Assembly (NCBI RefSeq): GCF_032854445.1
Contig: NC_088300.1
Location: forward strand, 80,654,101 to 80,718,100
DNA: 64,000 nt
From: Liolophura sinensis
Taxonomy: Eukaryota; Mollusca; Polyplacophora; Chitonida; Chitonidae
Direction of reading: 5' to 3'
A program made the translations under genes and the position numbers. The notes under the pieces are model-generated. The model made no database searches. It worked only from the letters and a program-made list of their open reading frames with translations, and was not told the DNA's origin. This document shows positions 42,221-53,500 of this stretch, piece after piece (positions within the stretch are counted from its first letter, which is position 1; each line of letters opens with the position of its first letter).

Positions 42221-42745
42221 GGCTTCTGAATGTTACAAGGTGGTTGAAGTAGCTTCTGAATGTTACAGGATGTTTGAAGTAGTGTGTGAATGCTACAGGG
42301 TGTTTGAAGTAGCATGTGAATGTACAGTTTGAAGTAGCTTCTGAATGTTACAGGATGTTTGAAGTAGTGTGTGAATGCTACAGGGTGTTTGAAGTAGCAT
42401 GTGAATGTTACAGGGTGTTTGATGTAGCTTCTGAATGTTACAGGGCACTTGAAATAGTACCTGAATGTTACAGGGTAATTAAAGTAGCTTCTGAATGTTA
42501 CAGGGTGTTTGAAATGGTGTCTGAATGTTACAGGGTGTTTCATGTAGGATTCATTGTAATGAAGGGTGTCCAGGCTTCCCTCCTTGTTAGGCAAGGTGTC
42601 CAGACCATCATCATGTAATGAAGGGTGTCCAGACTGTCTTCTTTGTTAGGCAGGGTGTCCAGACCCTCATCATGTAATGCATGCTGTCCATGCTGTCTTC
42701 TTTGATAGGCAAGGTGTCCAGAGTATCTTTGTTAGGCAGTTTGTA
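42221..42745. repeat. 30-bp minisatellite followed by a degenerate 50-60 bp repeat
   Basis: 42221-42548: unit gtttgaagtagcttctgaat gttacagggt, about 11 copies. 42555-42745: three to four degenerate units around gtaatgaagggtgtccagac. Confidence 0.9.
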
Positions 42746-44994
42746 CAGACTGGCTTCCTTACATGTAGGCAGAGCTAGTTTGACTTAGGCCTAAATGAGG
42801 CAGAAAACTTAAGGTGAGAGATCTGAGTAAATGGACATGTGTTACCTGGGGATGGAGGCTGGATGGCCTGGAATGTCTGGGAACAGCACATGAACTCAGA
42901 TATGTGACCATGTTGTAGGTCAGAAATATGTTATCAGGGTTATTTCCTGCCTATAGAACAACAGTGGTGCAGCAACGATCAACTGAGATCTAACCGTTCC
43001 TGTGTCTGGCAGAGCCATGTTTTGATGACTTTTTCATACCTTCATTTATTTGTACCAGTGTTATTGGTTTGAGAAAAAGTGGTAATTTTTTTCTCTAACT
43101 TAGCAGCTGTGGTGTAGAACCTGAGCTGATTGCAGGCATTTCTTATCTCAGTGATGCTGAGGGGGAAAGTTGCAATCAACACCACTAGCTAATGTGCTAG
43201 GTGCTGATTGTTTTGACACAGCAGACAGAGATCAGTATTTGCTGTATGTGCATGTATTATGCTGCTCACCAGTAGACCTGAACAATGACAGAAGTATAGA
43301 CTGCTTAAGACTCATACTAGTATTTGGGTTCAATAAAAATAATGAAATCAAGCTATCACCAGGTAACAGGTTTCACAAACTTTTGTTTGTTTGACATTTA
43401 CATGGTGATGCTGTGACATTAATGACAGAAGTCTCATACATGTTCTGAATGCTCATGTCCATGTCAGAAGATTGCTAATCAGTGGAAGTGTTTTGCTGGT
43501 TGAGGAAGTACATTAGATGCAGTAATGACATAACATGTATCATATAACCTAGAAGTAATGTGCCCGTGTGGATATAATGGGCCCTCGTTCTTCCTGTCTG
43601 GCAAAGCTAAATGTTTAGTCTGTTTAGTAAAACTTAGTAGTCTGTACAATATCCATATTTTTCATTTATGAGATGAAGGCAGTGACTCTATAATACCTAT
43701 GTGTGGATATATTTACATGTAAATAGCAACTTCTGTTTATCTGAGCCCATAGTAGTATTGATCATCAATTTTGAGTCAGGATAGACATGTAAAAACTATT
43801 GATTGTCTTTTACCCAGACGATTCAACATATTTTATAAACAAATTTAGACAATGTCCTTTACAAGAAAGTCCATCCTTACATAACATTACTGCCCCTGAA
43901 AAAGAGGGCCAAAGCCCAAAACTTCTTTGTGAAATGAAATGTTTAAAATTTTTGGCCAAATTTTGTTGAATTTGTAACAACATTTTGTAGAGTCTGCAAT
44001 CAAAGGTTTATCACTATATTTGAGACTTTAATTTGAATTACATGCTCAGGCTAAATCTCAAAATTTCATTGTGAAGCTGGCCCCTGGCATCTGACAGGAG
44101 AGTGGCTAACTCAAGGGACACTACTCTACATTGTTACTCAGGGCTTATAGGCACACAAGATGAGCAGCACATCAGAGAAAAGTAGAAAAGCTACCAAACA
44201 TGTGGTAAAACCAAGCAGCTGTAGCAGGTACAGTTGTGTTCTGGATTGTGTCAGGAACACTGCTGGAAATATCAGTTCTCAATGATTTACTTCCGAGGTG
44301 AGGCATATCTGAGAAGTGACATTGACAGGGTGTAAAACAGTTGTAGCATAGATGATTGTCAGACATGTACATGGACTTCATCTATGCTAATGAAGGTAAG
44401 ACAGATGTTTGGTATCTACTTAGATAGTGATTATTTTCGTAATGTAGTTTGTAGATCAGATTTGGTAGAGTGGGTGGAGAATTCAGGGAGAATGAGTCGC
44501 TCTGAGATGTAAATGAGACAGGCCGAACATCGTCTGATAAGTGAGGATTTTGTTGTTGTTGGGTTCACCTTGTTGTGGCTTGTCCAATTCATTCAGCAAG
44601 CTGTTCATAAAATCTAAGAAGGTCATGCAGTTCCCCTGCTCTGTTTATTTATAGCAGTAATCAGACAGGTAGGATGTTTAAAAATATGCACAAGCCAAAT
44701 TTTGCATGTCTGTACTTCGTTTCTCTGTGAGAGTTCTGTTATTTTTAGACTGATAGATTAGATCTGTGGGTCTCTTAATTATCAACAAAATGGACTCTTC
44801 CATAGGTTGCCTTGACAACCAGAATTTTAGGAGGCAGTGCTGTTACCATGTGCCTATCAAGGCGATGACTGTGTGGAAAGGGGCTCTGTCTGGATAGGAG
44901 GGCTATTTACACTCCAGTTCCTTGTTGGCTGTGTGTCAAATATTCCCAGGGTTCGCCTCTGTAGCCTGATGTTATGATGTGCGTGCATGTGCGA

Positions 44995-46230
44995 ACACTT
45001 GTGTTCAGGCACTGTCTGTCGGATACACACTGTACATTTGCACATGAACCCAGGGTATTCCCCCTACCTGTGGAACATGTATCTGTCATACATACTGCTT
45101 ACATGTGCACATGAACCTAGGGTGTTCACGGTACCTGTGCACAGGTATCTGTCATACATACTGCTTACATGTGCACATGAACCTAGGGTGTTCATGGTAC
45201 CTGTGCACAGGTATCTGTCAGATACACACCGCGTACATTTGCCCATGAACCCAAGGTGTTCCCTCTACCTGTGCACAGTTATCTGTCAGATACACACTGC
45301 TTACATTTGTGCATGAACGTAGGCTGTTCCCGGTACCTTTGCACAGGTGTCTGTCGGATACACACTGTACATTTGCACATGAACCCAGGGTATTCCCTCT
45401 ACCTGTGGAACATGTATCTGTCATACATACTGCTTACATGTGCACATGAACCTAGGGTGTTCACGGTACCTGTGCACAGGTATCTGTCAGATACACACCG
45501 CGTACATTTGCACATGAACCCAAGGTGTTCCCTCTACCTGTGCACAGTTATCTGTCAGATACACACTGCTTACATTTGCACATGAACCCAAGGTGTTCCC
45601 TCTACCTGTGCACAGTTATCTGTCAGATACACACTGCTTACATTTGTGCATGAACCTAGGCTGTTCCTGGTACCTGTGCACAGGTATCTGTCATATACAC
45701 ACTGCTTACATTTGCACATGAACCCAGGGTGTTTCCTCTACCTGTGCACAGTTATCGGTCATACATACTGCTTACATTTGCACACGAACCAAGGGCGTTA
45801 ACGGTACCAGTTCACAGAAATCTGTCAGATACACACTGCTTACATTTGCACATGAACATAAGGTGTTTCCTCTACCTGTGCACAGTTATCTGTCATACAT
45901 ACTGCTTACATTTGCCCATGAACCCAAGGTGTTCCCTCTACCTGTGCACAGTTATCTGTCAGATACACACTGCTTACATTTGCACATGAACCCAGGTTGT
46001 TTCCTCTACCTGTGCACAGTTATCGGTCATATATACTGCTTACATTTGCACATGAATCCATGGTGTTCCCTCTACCTGTGCACAAGTATCTGTCAGGTAC
46101 AAACAGCTTATATGTACCCATGAACCTAGGGTCTTCCATGTACCTGTACACAGGTATCTGTCAGATACAAACAGCTTAAGGTGCACATGAACACAGGGTG
46201 CTCCGTGTACTTGTGCACAGACACAAACTG
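44995..46230. repeat. 67-68 bp minisatellite, about 18 copies
   Basis: Unit ccctctacctgtgcacagtt atctgtcagatacacactgc ttacatttgcacatgaaccc aaggtgtt. Variant units with cggtacc or tgtggaacatgt recur in blocks (45040-45200 resembles 45360-45500). Confidence 0.95.
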
Positions 46231-46324
46231 CTTCTACATGCATAAATGTTGTACATCTAACTCGGCTACATACACATGTATGTATGGCCTCTTGAGACTA
46301 CTACTTGTTTCTGCCTCGGTTAAC

Positions 46325-46540
46325 TAAGAGGCTAGAGCAAGGAAACAGGACTGTTCGGCTCCGTGTCAGTATAATGTGAGTGGGTAGGGTGCCATGTCTA
46401 GTGTCTTCGGTGTGATACTTCAGTGGCTGCAGCACTTTGGTGGTAAGGACTCAGTATATGTACACGCCCCTATTGACTCTTCCTCATCATATGATTGAAA
46501 AAGTGTAACTTAAAACCCCAAGCATTCATTCATTCATTCT
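46325..46540 (+). mobile_element. Near-complete copy of the second dispersed element, (CATT)n tail
   Basis: Contains ggctagagcaaggaaacagg, gtgtcagtataatgtgagtg, tctagtgtcttcggtgtgat and acttcagtggctgcagcact, ending aaccccaagcattcattcat. I remember this order from short dispersed elements in molluscan genomes. It is related by its tail to 9076-9267. Non-coding. Confidence 0.6.
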
Positions 46541-46728
46541 AGAAACTAACACGACTTGCTCTCACAGCTTGTGGGGCCTGGCTAACAGTAAGCAGTCAGG
46601 GAAGCCCGTGTGACAACCTGCACAGTCTAACTTTTGTTGAAATCCACGTGTCTTCCACCAATATGGCGTTCAGTTCTGTTTTTACATTTGGTAAAGTTGG
46701 TCAGTGATGTGCCAGAGGTCGATGGTTT

Positions 46729-46828
46729 ACCTTGCACATTCTGGTTTCCTCCACCTGACTGCTGTCGTGTAAGTGAACTGTTCTTGAGTATGACATTGAA
46801 CCAGAGAGAATTAAATAAATAATGAAAT
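46729..46828 (+). mobile_element. Degraded (AAATA)n-tailed SINE-like copy
   Basis: ctggtttcctccacctgact, gtgtaagtgaactgttcttg agtatgac and tail attaaataaataatgaa match the family at 33768-33878. Confidence 0.6.
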
Positions 46829-47434
46829 AACATAAGTATAAGGTTTCTCCCAGAAGGCTAGACCATTGTATCTGTAGAGAGGTAAGAATCGCAGACATAT
46901 CAATGATCTTTTGTTTTCAGTTAATTTGAAATTCAATATGGCAGCTGTTATGATCACATGTAGAGAGCAGTATCATTATGATTCAGTGTTATGTCAACAT
47001 GCTGGCTCCAGTGGTTTATCAGGAGTGTACAGTCCTGTCAGAGTCGTCTCCCTTCATGCTATAGTATTCACCTGATGTAGCTAATGCAAGTTACCAAGTT
47101 TGTGCTTGTTTAACATGCATAAATAAATCTGAATATATATGTAACAATGCAAGATAAGCTCCTGTATTTTGGCATAGTGATGTATAGCCATCTTCAGAAT
47201 TGTTACAATGTTCACACTTATGGGTGTCTGCAGTAAATTCCTGAAGATAGCTACATAGTTACACTGAAATCTAGGATACCAATATCAAAATGTTGCCTTA
47301 TTCAGAGCATATATTCAGAGATTTTCCTGTGTTGCTTGACACTCAACTGATCTGTGTCATAGTTATTTTTATGTATTATTCAATTTGTGGAAAAGTCTTG
47401 ATTTTTCTCTACTAAGTTTGTTTTGAATTTGTAG

Positions 47435-47517
47435 GTCTTTCGTTACACTTCATAAACAGCACACAACATGAGTATGGAAGAGAGGCGAGAAGCCCGCAGG
47501 AGGCGGAGACAGGAGGA
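47435..47517 (+). CDS. Caldesmon-like gene exon 3, start codon at 47468
   Basis: Acceptor ttgttttgaatttgtag ends at 47434. Thirty-three untranslated bases precede ATG at 47468 (context cacaacATGA, acceptable). An in-frame second ATG lies at 47474. The exon ends GA (phase 2) before donor gtaagt at 47518. Since the exon begins with an acceptor, at least one untranslated exon must lie upstream. Confidence 0.8.
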
Positions 47518-50500
47518 GTAAGTACACAGTTATCTCCTCTTGATACTTCACTACAAATTTACATGTTTATAAATTGGACACAGATTTTAGTTTATTTTAA
47601 TTCATCAAAGACAAAGTATTAGATTAATGGCTCAGCATAATAAAGGAACATGGATGCACCCAATGGGCATGTTTGTGAAATACTGATTTGCAAGTTTTTC
47701 ATTGAACATAATCTGATTTTTGTTTTAGGCCTTACTTACTGTACAGATAGTCAATATAATTCGAGTGGATGCATTTTTTGTTATTATTATTTATTTCTGA
47801 ACTAAGCATTTAATTACATTTGCCCCATTAAAGTTAGGGCTTTATTCTTCAGTAATGTTCTCATACAAATCTTCATATCCGAGCACATACATGCATATAA
47901 ACAGATTTGCATAAACCAGCTTCCTGTGGCATCGGAAGAAAAGCTTTTAGGTTATGTGTAAAGTCTGATATAATAAGGTCATAGTCATGTTTCTGTAGGG
48001 AGTTGGCAGAGAGCTCCAGTGATTTACATGAGACATCTTGTCTCCTTATCCTTGTCATATCACATTTGATATGGAATGGTAGTGATGCTTGCTTGCCAGC
48101 AGGAACATCACTGTTGGGGAAAATCCACACCTCTTAACTATTTACCTGTGAAAGGCTATTATTATCTCTAAATATTTTTAGAGACTGATTCGCCTGCTCG
48201 CCTCAGCAGGGATCTAAGTCTGACAGTTAGCACTCATGTGATTAGACTAACATGTACTTCTGGCACATCTGCACAGTTGCCATAGAAACCACTTACAAGG
48301 TGGACCAGTAGTGTAGAAACTGTTTTGCAAGCTTACACTTGAGTGGTATCTGATAAGCTTTCTATTCTAAGAATTTAGGAGAATACCTGAGAAGTCAGTT
48401 TGTTCTAACCTAATTCTGGTCAAGAAACTTGCTGCATGATAAACATGTAGATGGTGCTATTTGAAGTGTAATATCAATGTTTACAGGCACAGATTATGTG
48501 AGTTATCTCCCTTGATGTGAAACCCGGGAAAGTTCCTAATGAAATGTCAGTTATGGTTCGAGCGATTTATTTATTTGATTGTTGTTTATTGCCATACTGA
48601 TGTTTCACTTTTAGGGTGGCAGTCAGGTTTATGTGTTAAGAAAACAGGAGCACCCGAAGTAAAACCACTGACATTTGGCAGGTACAGTAATATGTACCTG
48701 TGGTAGGTACATGTACCTTTAAATACCTGTGGTAGGTGCATGTGGCAGGTGTATGTGCGAGGTACATGTACCTGTGGCAGGTACATGTGGTAGGTACATG
48801 TACCTTTACATACCTGTGATGGGTACATGTACATGTGGTAGGTATCTGTGGCAGGTACATGTGGTAGGTACATGTACGTGTGGTAGGTACATGTGGCAGG
48901 TACATGTACGTGTGGCAGGTACATGTGGTAGGTACATGTACCTGTGGCAGGTACATGTGGTAGGTACATGTACCTGTGGTACCATGACCAAGTCATCAGA
49001 ATTAACACCATATTTACACGAAGAAGTAGTTTGTGAGTCAAAGTTTAGTTCAGCTTCAAATTACAGTTAGTAAACTATGAAACAAAAAGACTCAACCTGA
49101 ATCTGAAATATCTGATTCATTGATGTACAGGTAGATGTGTAGGCTACATGGACTTTGTCTTTCCCTAGGTTTGGCTTTTGAAGTTTTTTCTCTCATGTTA
49201 GTTCTTGTATATGCCACCTTTAGCATCTGGCGAGAAAACCCATGTCTGTGGCGGTTATTTATAGGTAAACTGTATGATGCTTGAAGATGTAAGGATTGAT
49301 TGTGGAAGACAGGTTTGGAGCTCAGTTAGCACAGTGTGTTAGTGTCAGAAGGGAGCAGTATTCTTGTCAGTGTTACATCCAGCTTGATTCATGATATCTT
49401 ACTCCTGCCAACTCTCTAGTACAGAAACTCTTGTCAGTGTTACATCCAGCTTGATTCATGATATCTTACTCCTGCCAACTCTCTAGTACAGAAACTCTTG
49501 TCAGTGTTACATCCAGCTTGATTCATGATATCTTACTCCTGCCAACTCTCTAGTACAGAAACTCTTGTCAGTGTTACATCCAACTTGATTCATGATATCT
49601 TACTCTTGCCAACCCTCTAGTATCGTGATGGTATTCATTCTTAACTGTGTTGAATATAATTTCAGGCTGAAGGTTTTGAAAGTAAATTTCTTATGATGTA
49701 TGTAATGAAGATGTTTTATTTATAAGGGCAATTTGAGTGTATATATGTTAAGTGGGTGGCTCTTTCTACCTATTTACCAGGGTTGAAACAACTCTATCCA
49801 GACAGATTGCAGTTCATCTCATCATTCCCCTACATATATTCACATAGAATTGCCTTGTCCTGCCCTTTGTTTCTACCTATGTTTTAATGTTCTTCTTGTC
49901 AGGTTTGCAGATACAACTTGTTAAATTTGAATATTTTTTTCAGTATTATTTTGTAAAAATAGAAGTAGAGTTCACATTCCTTATGCTGGTGTCTATTAAA
50001 ACTGTTATGTGGAAAGAATGAAACCAAACTTGTCATTATCTTAGATGGTGCTCTTATGGGTTTCAGTTTTTTCTTATTTTCTCCTTTACTTTATTTTCTA
50101 GATGACTGTTTCCACACTTTTTTTTTATTGACTTGTTTGCTATTAGACATTCTGTTTATACCCTAACCATAATTAGGAAACTTTTCTGCATGTGTTTCAC
50201 CATTGTGGTTTAGTGCATTTGCATGGTCTAGTATGGTCTTAGTTTAAAGATTTTTAAAAAACAGTTTGTGATGGTTTATTTGTGGTTTAAAATGATTTAT
50301 GTTATTCATTTATGTAAAATAGTATTTGTTTGTTCCAATATTTTTGATGTCCATTAGCGTAGTAGAAATTTTGTTGTTTTGTAAACCTGAGTTGTTTGTG
50401 TTTGTGGCATGTTGCATGTTCAGACAAGAAGACCCGCCGGATCATAGCTTGGCTCAAAGACTGCAACAGCGACGGAAAGAACGAGAAGAAAGATTAAAGA

Positions 50501-53500
50501 AGTTGTATGTGTGTGCTTTACTGTCCTAACTATCTCTCCAGAATGCCTCTCAAAATTCCTTCTTCCCATCATTAACATAACTCACAAGAAAGTGTCATGT
50601 GAAATTGACAACTTCGTCTTAAACTCAGTATTTTATCAGTTACATTGTTGGCATTTAAAAACCCAAAATATTCAATGGAAATGTTGTTGTTTTCGTGGTA
50701 AATACATACTTCTGTACTTTCTCTATTCCAGTTCTATATTTAAGTTCTTCCTTTACCGTCTAAAACTTTGATACTGTTAGCAAATTAGCGAAGTCACATT
50801 TAATCATGATTCTCTTTGAAAATTTGTACCAGATCTTAAGAAGGAACATGTACAATGTACTAGGTGATGTTATTTTGTTGGGAGTTTTTATTTCTGTCTG
50901 CATTTCTGATTGGAATGTCTTGGTATAAAGGTTGTCTAACACTTTGTTCAGCAAAAGTGCTCATTTGTGGTGTAAAGTTTGTCTTCTGTACACACAGTCT
51001 AACACTTTGTTCAGCAAAAGTGCTCATTTGTGGTGTAAAGTTTGTCTTCTGTACACACAGTCTAACACTTTGTTCAGCAAAAGTGCTCATTTGTACATCT
51101 AGGTATGGTTAGGGCAAAAAATATGTTTCAGATTTGGGTACTGTAGGCCTACATGTTTTCCCATACCTTAACCTTTGTCATGAACCTTTTTGCTGCTGTC
51201 CGTCTGTCTGTCTGTGTTCATGTCCCATTTCTGCATGGTGTCGTTGATACAGAGCCGCTGATACAAACAGCATTGAAGATGACGATGAAATGGAACGTAA
51301 GCGTCGTGAACGAAGGGAGGCCCGAGAAGCACGATTAAGGCAAGGTTTTTCAGAGCTAATAGCTTCTGAAATCTGACATGTACATGAAGTTACTGCTTTT
51401 GCCAATTGTTCTAAATGCAAGACACTCATGTTCTAAATGTATAGGAACATCTGATACGGTCCAGCTGTAGGTGTAAAACATAGTTAAGAAAAGAGAAACA
51501 CATTTTAAAAATTTTCCTTGTCAAATGACACCGAAACTGCATATAATGAAGGAAATGTAGACCTTTGTTTTTGTCTAGATATTAGAAATAATTGGCAAAA
51601 ACAGTAATATGGACTAATGATGAAATCTTTCTTTAAAAAAAAAAGAAGATATGAAGAGATTCAAAGGAGATGAAGAGATCCAAAAAGTGACAACGTTTAT
51701 CTTTTGCAATCTGCTTGTATTGAGCATGGGATGTGATCAGTTTCCCACGTGTGAACTCTCTCCTTTCCAACATTCTGTTCTTTTGTTTGATTTTGATTTG
51801 TGAGAGATTTATATTTTACAGATAATGTGACTTAATTAGTTTTCATGAGGTATTGATTTCTTTCATGTGTGATTCCACCTGTGTGTTATTTGCCTATTTG
51901 CACTTTGCACACTCTTTCTTTCATGACAGTATATTATATCATTTCATTAGTTAATTACAAACTCAGCATTTTAATTGCAAGGCTGAAACTCAACATTTCA
52001 TTAAATAAAAAAGAAATCTACACGTTTTATAACATGTCATTGGTTGAGAACTCAACCTTGATGATGATATTTCATGAAACTCATACCTTGAGGTTTAGGA
52101 AATTAGAAATAGAGGAATCTTAACTTGAAAAGCTATCTACGTGTATTTACCTTGTGTGTGTTTTGGGACCTTAATCCTTGACATTGTATTCAGTAGGTGG
52201 TAATGTTGCAGTTGCTTGTAATGACAGTGTAGGCATTTAATTTTATTTGACCGAAAGATCGAAGATTGAAAGAAACACGAAAACCAAGGCAGTGATTGTG
52301 TACCAAACAGCCAAAAACAAACTAATGCTGTGAGCCTGTATCAAAACCCTAAAACAACCAATAATGTGAGCCTGCAATTACCAAAACACTGGAATGAAAC
52401 CAAGGCTGTTAGCCTGTGCCTAACAACGAGAAAACAAACCAATTCTGTGATCCTGTACCAAACAGCCAAGAACAAACCAGTGTGATCCTGAACAAAAACA
52501 CCAAAGCAAACCAATCCTGTGAGCATATCTAAAACAGCTGAAACAAACCAAATCTGTGAACATGTACAAAACAACTGAAACAAACCAAATCTGTGAGCAT
52601 GTACAAAACAACTGAAACAAACCAAAACTGTGAACATGTACAAAACAACTGAAACAAACCAAATCTGTGAACATGTACAAAACAACTGAAACAAACCAAA
52701 TCTGTGAGCATGTACAAAACAACTGAAACAAACCAAATCTGTGAACATGTACAAAACAACTGAAACAAACCAAATCTGTGAACATGTACAAAACAACTGA
52801 AACAAACCAAATCTGTGAACATGTACAAAACAACTGAAACAAACCAAATCTGTGAACATGTACAAAACAACTGAAACAAACCAAATCTGTGAACATGTAC
52901 AAAACAACTGAAACAAACCAAATCTGTGAACATGTACAAAACAACTGAAACAAACCAAATCTGTGAACATGTACAAAACAACTGAAACAAACCAATGCTG
53001 TGAGCATGTACCAAGTAGCCAAAACACACCAATACAGTGAAACTGATACATTCTTTGGTGAACCATAGCTACTCTGTTACTGAATGTGGATATGATATAA
53101 CCATAGCAACTAGAATATTTAGCTTGGCAGAATAGAAAAGTATCAGGCAATATAGGATGGTAATGTTTTCTTCATCTCTACTGTGGTGTAGCCTCACATC
53201 TTCAGAAATCATCAGTAGCATGGCAGTTGCTTTAGCCTAGGGCTTCACACCTTCTGGTATGATGGCTGCTCTCTACTGCCTGGCCTGCTTTATATAGCCA
53301 GCCATCTAACAGCATGCTATCTTGGTCTAGCACTATAGAAACAGTTAAATGGTAATCTATTTCTCTTAAGGAAGCTGTCCAGAATGTTGTGGTATGTTTA
53401 ACCATTGGTTATCAGTGGTAAGGCCTCTGTTTTTAAGTTTGAGAGGTCAAACATGGGACAGCCTGCTATTATGCTGAAACTTGTTTACATCCAGTGTGCA

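Larger units (their letters stand above)
24257..47434 (+). other. Leader intron 2 (inferred), 23.2 kb, packed with minisatellites
   Basis: Runs from the donor at 24257 to the acceptor gaatttgtag at 47434. It holds fourteen separately listed tandem arrays. Stretches with nothing I can support are 24257-25240, 25458-26407, 26946-28528, 29309-30219, 30606-31200, 32237-33767, 34506-37858 (except polyC tracts), 39273-39664, 42746-44994 and 46829-47434. Confidence 0.5.
47518..50423 (+). other. Intron 3 of the caldesmon-like gene
   Basis: Phase 2. Holds a degraded SINE (48565-48656), the palindromic array at 48677-48980 and the 67-bp array at 49361-49620. 47518-48564, 48981-49360 and 49621-50423 show nothing else supportable. 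Confidence 0.75.

Noticed and set aside
51650-51700. Extra exon in intron 5 (gaagatatgaagagattcaa)
   Set aside because: A local purine-rich duplication with stops in the expected frame and no donor at its end.
52341-53150. 269-codon minus-strand Phe/Cys-rich frame that looks like a membrane protein
   Set aside because: All three minus frames give the same string because the unit is 37 bases; the hydrophobic look comes from translating a low-complexity repeat.
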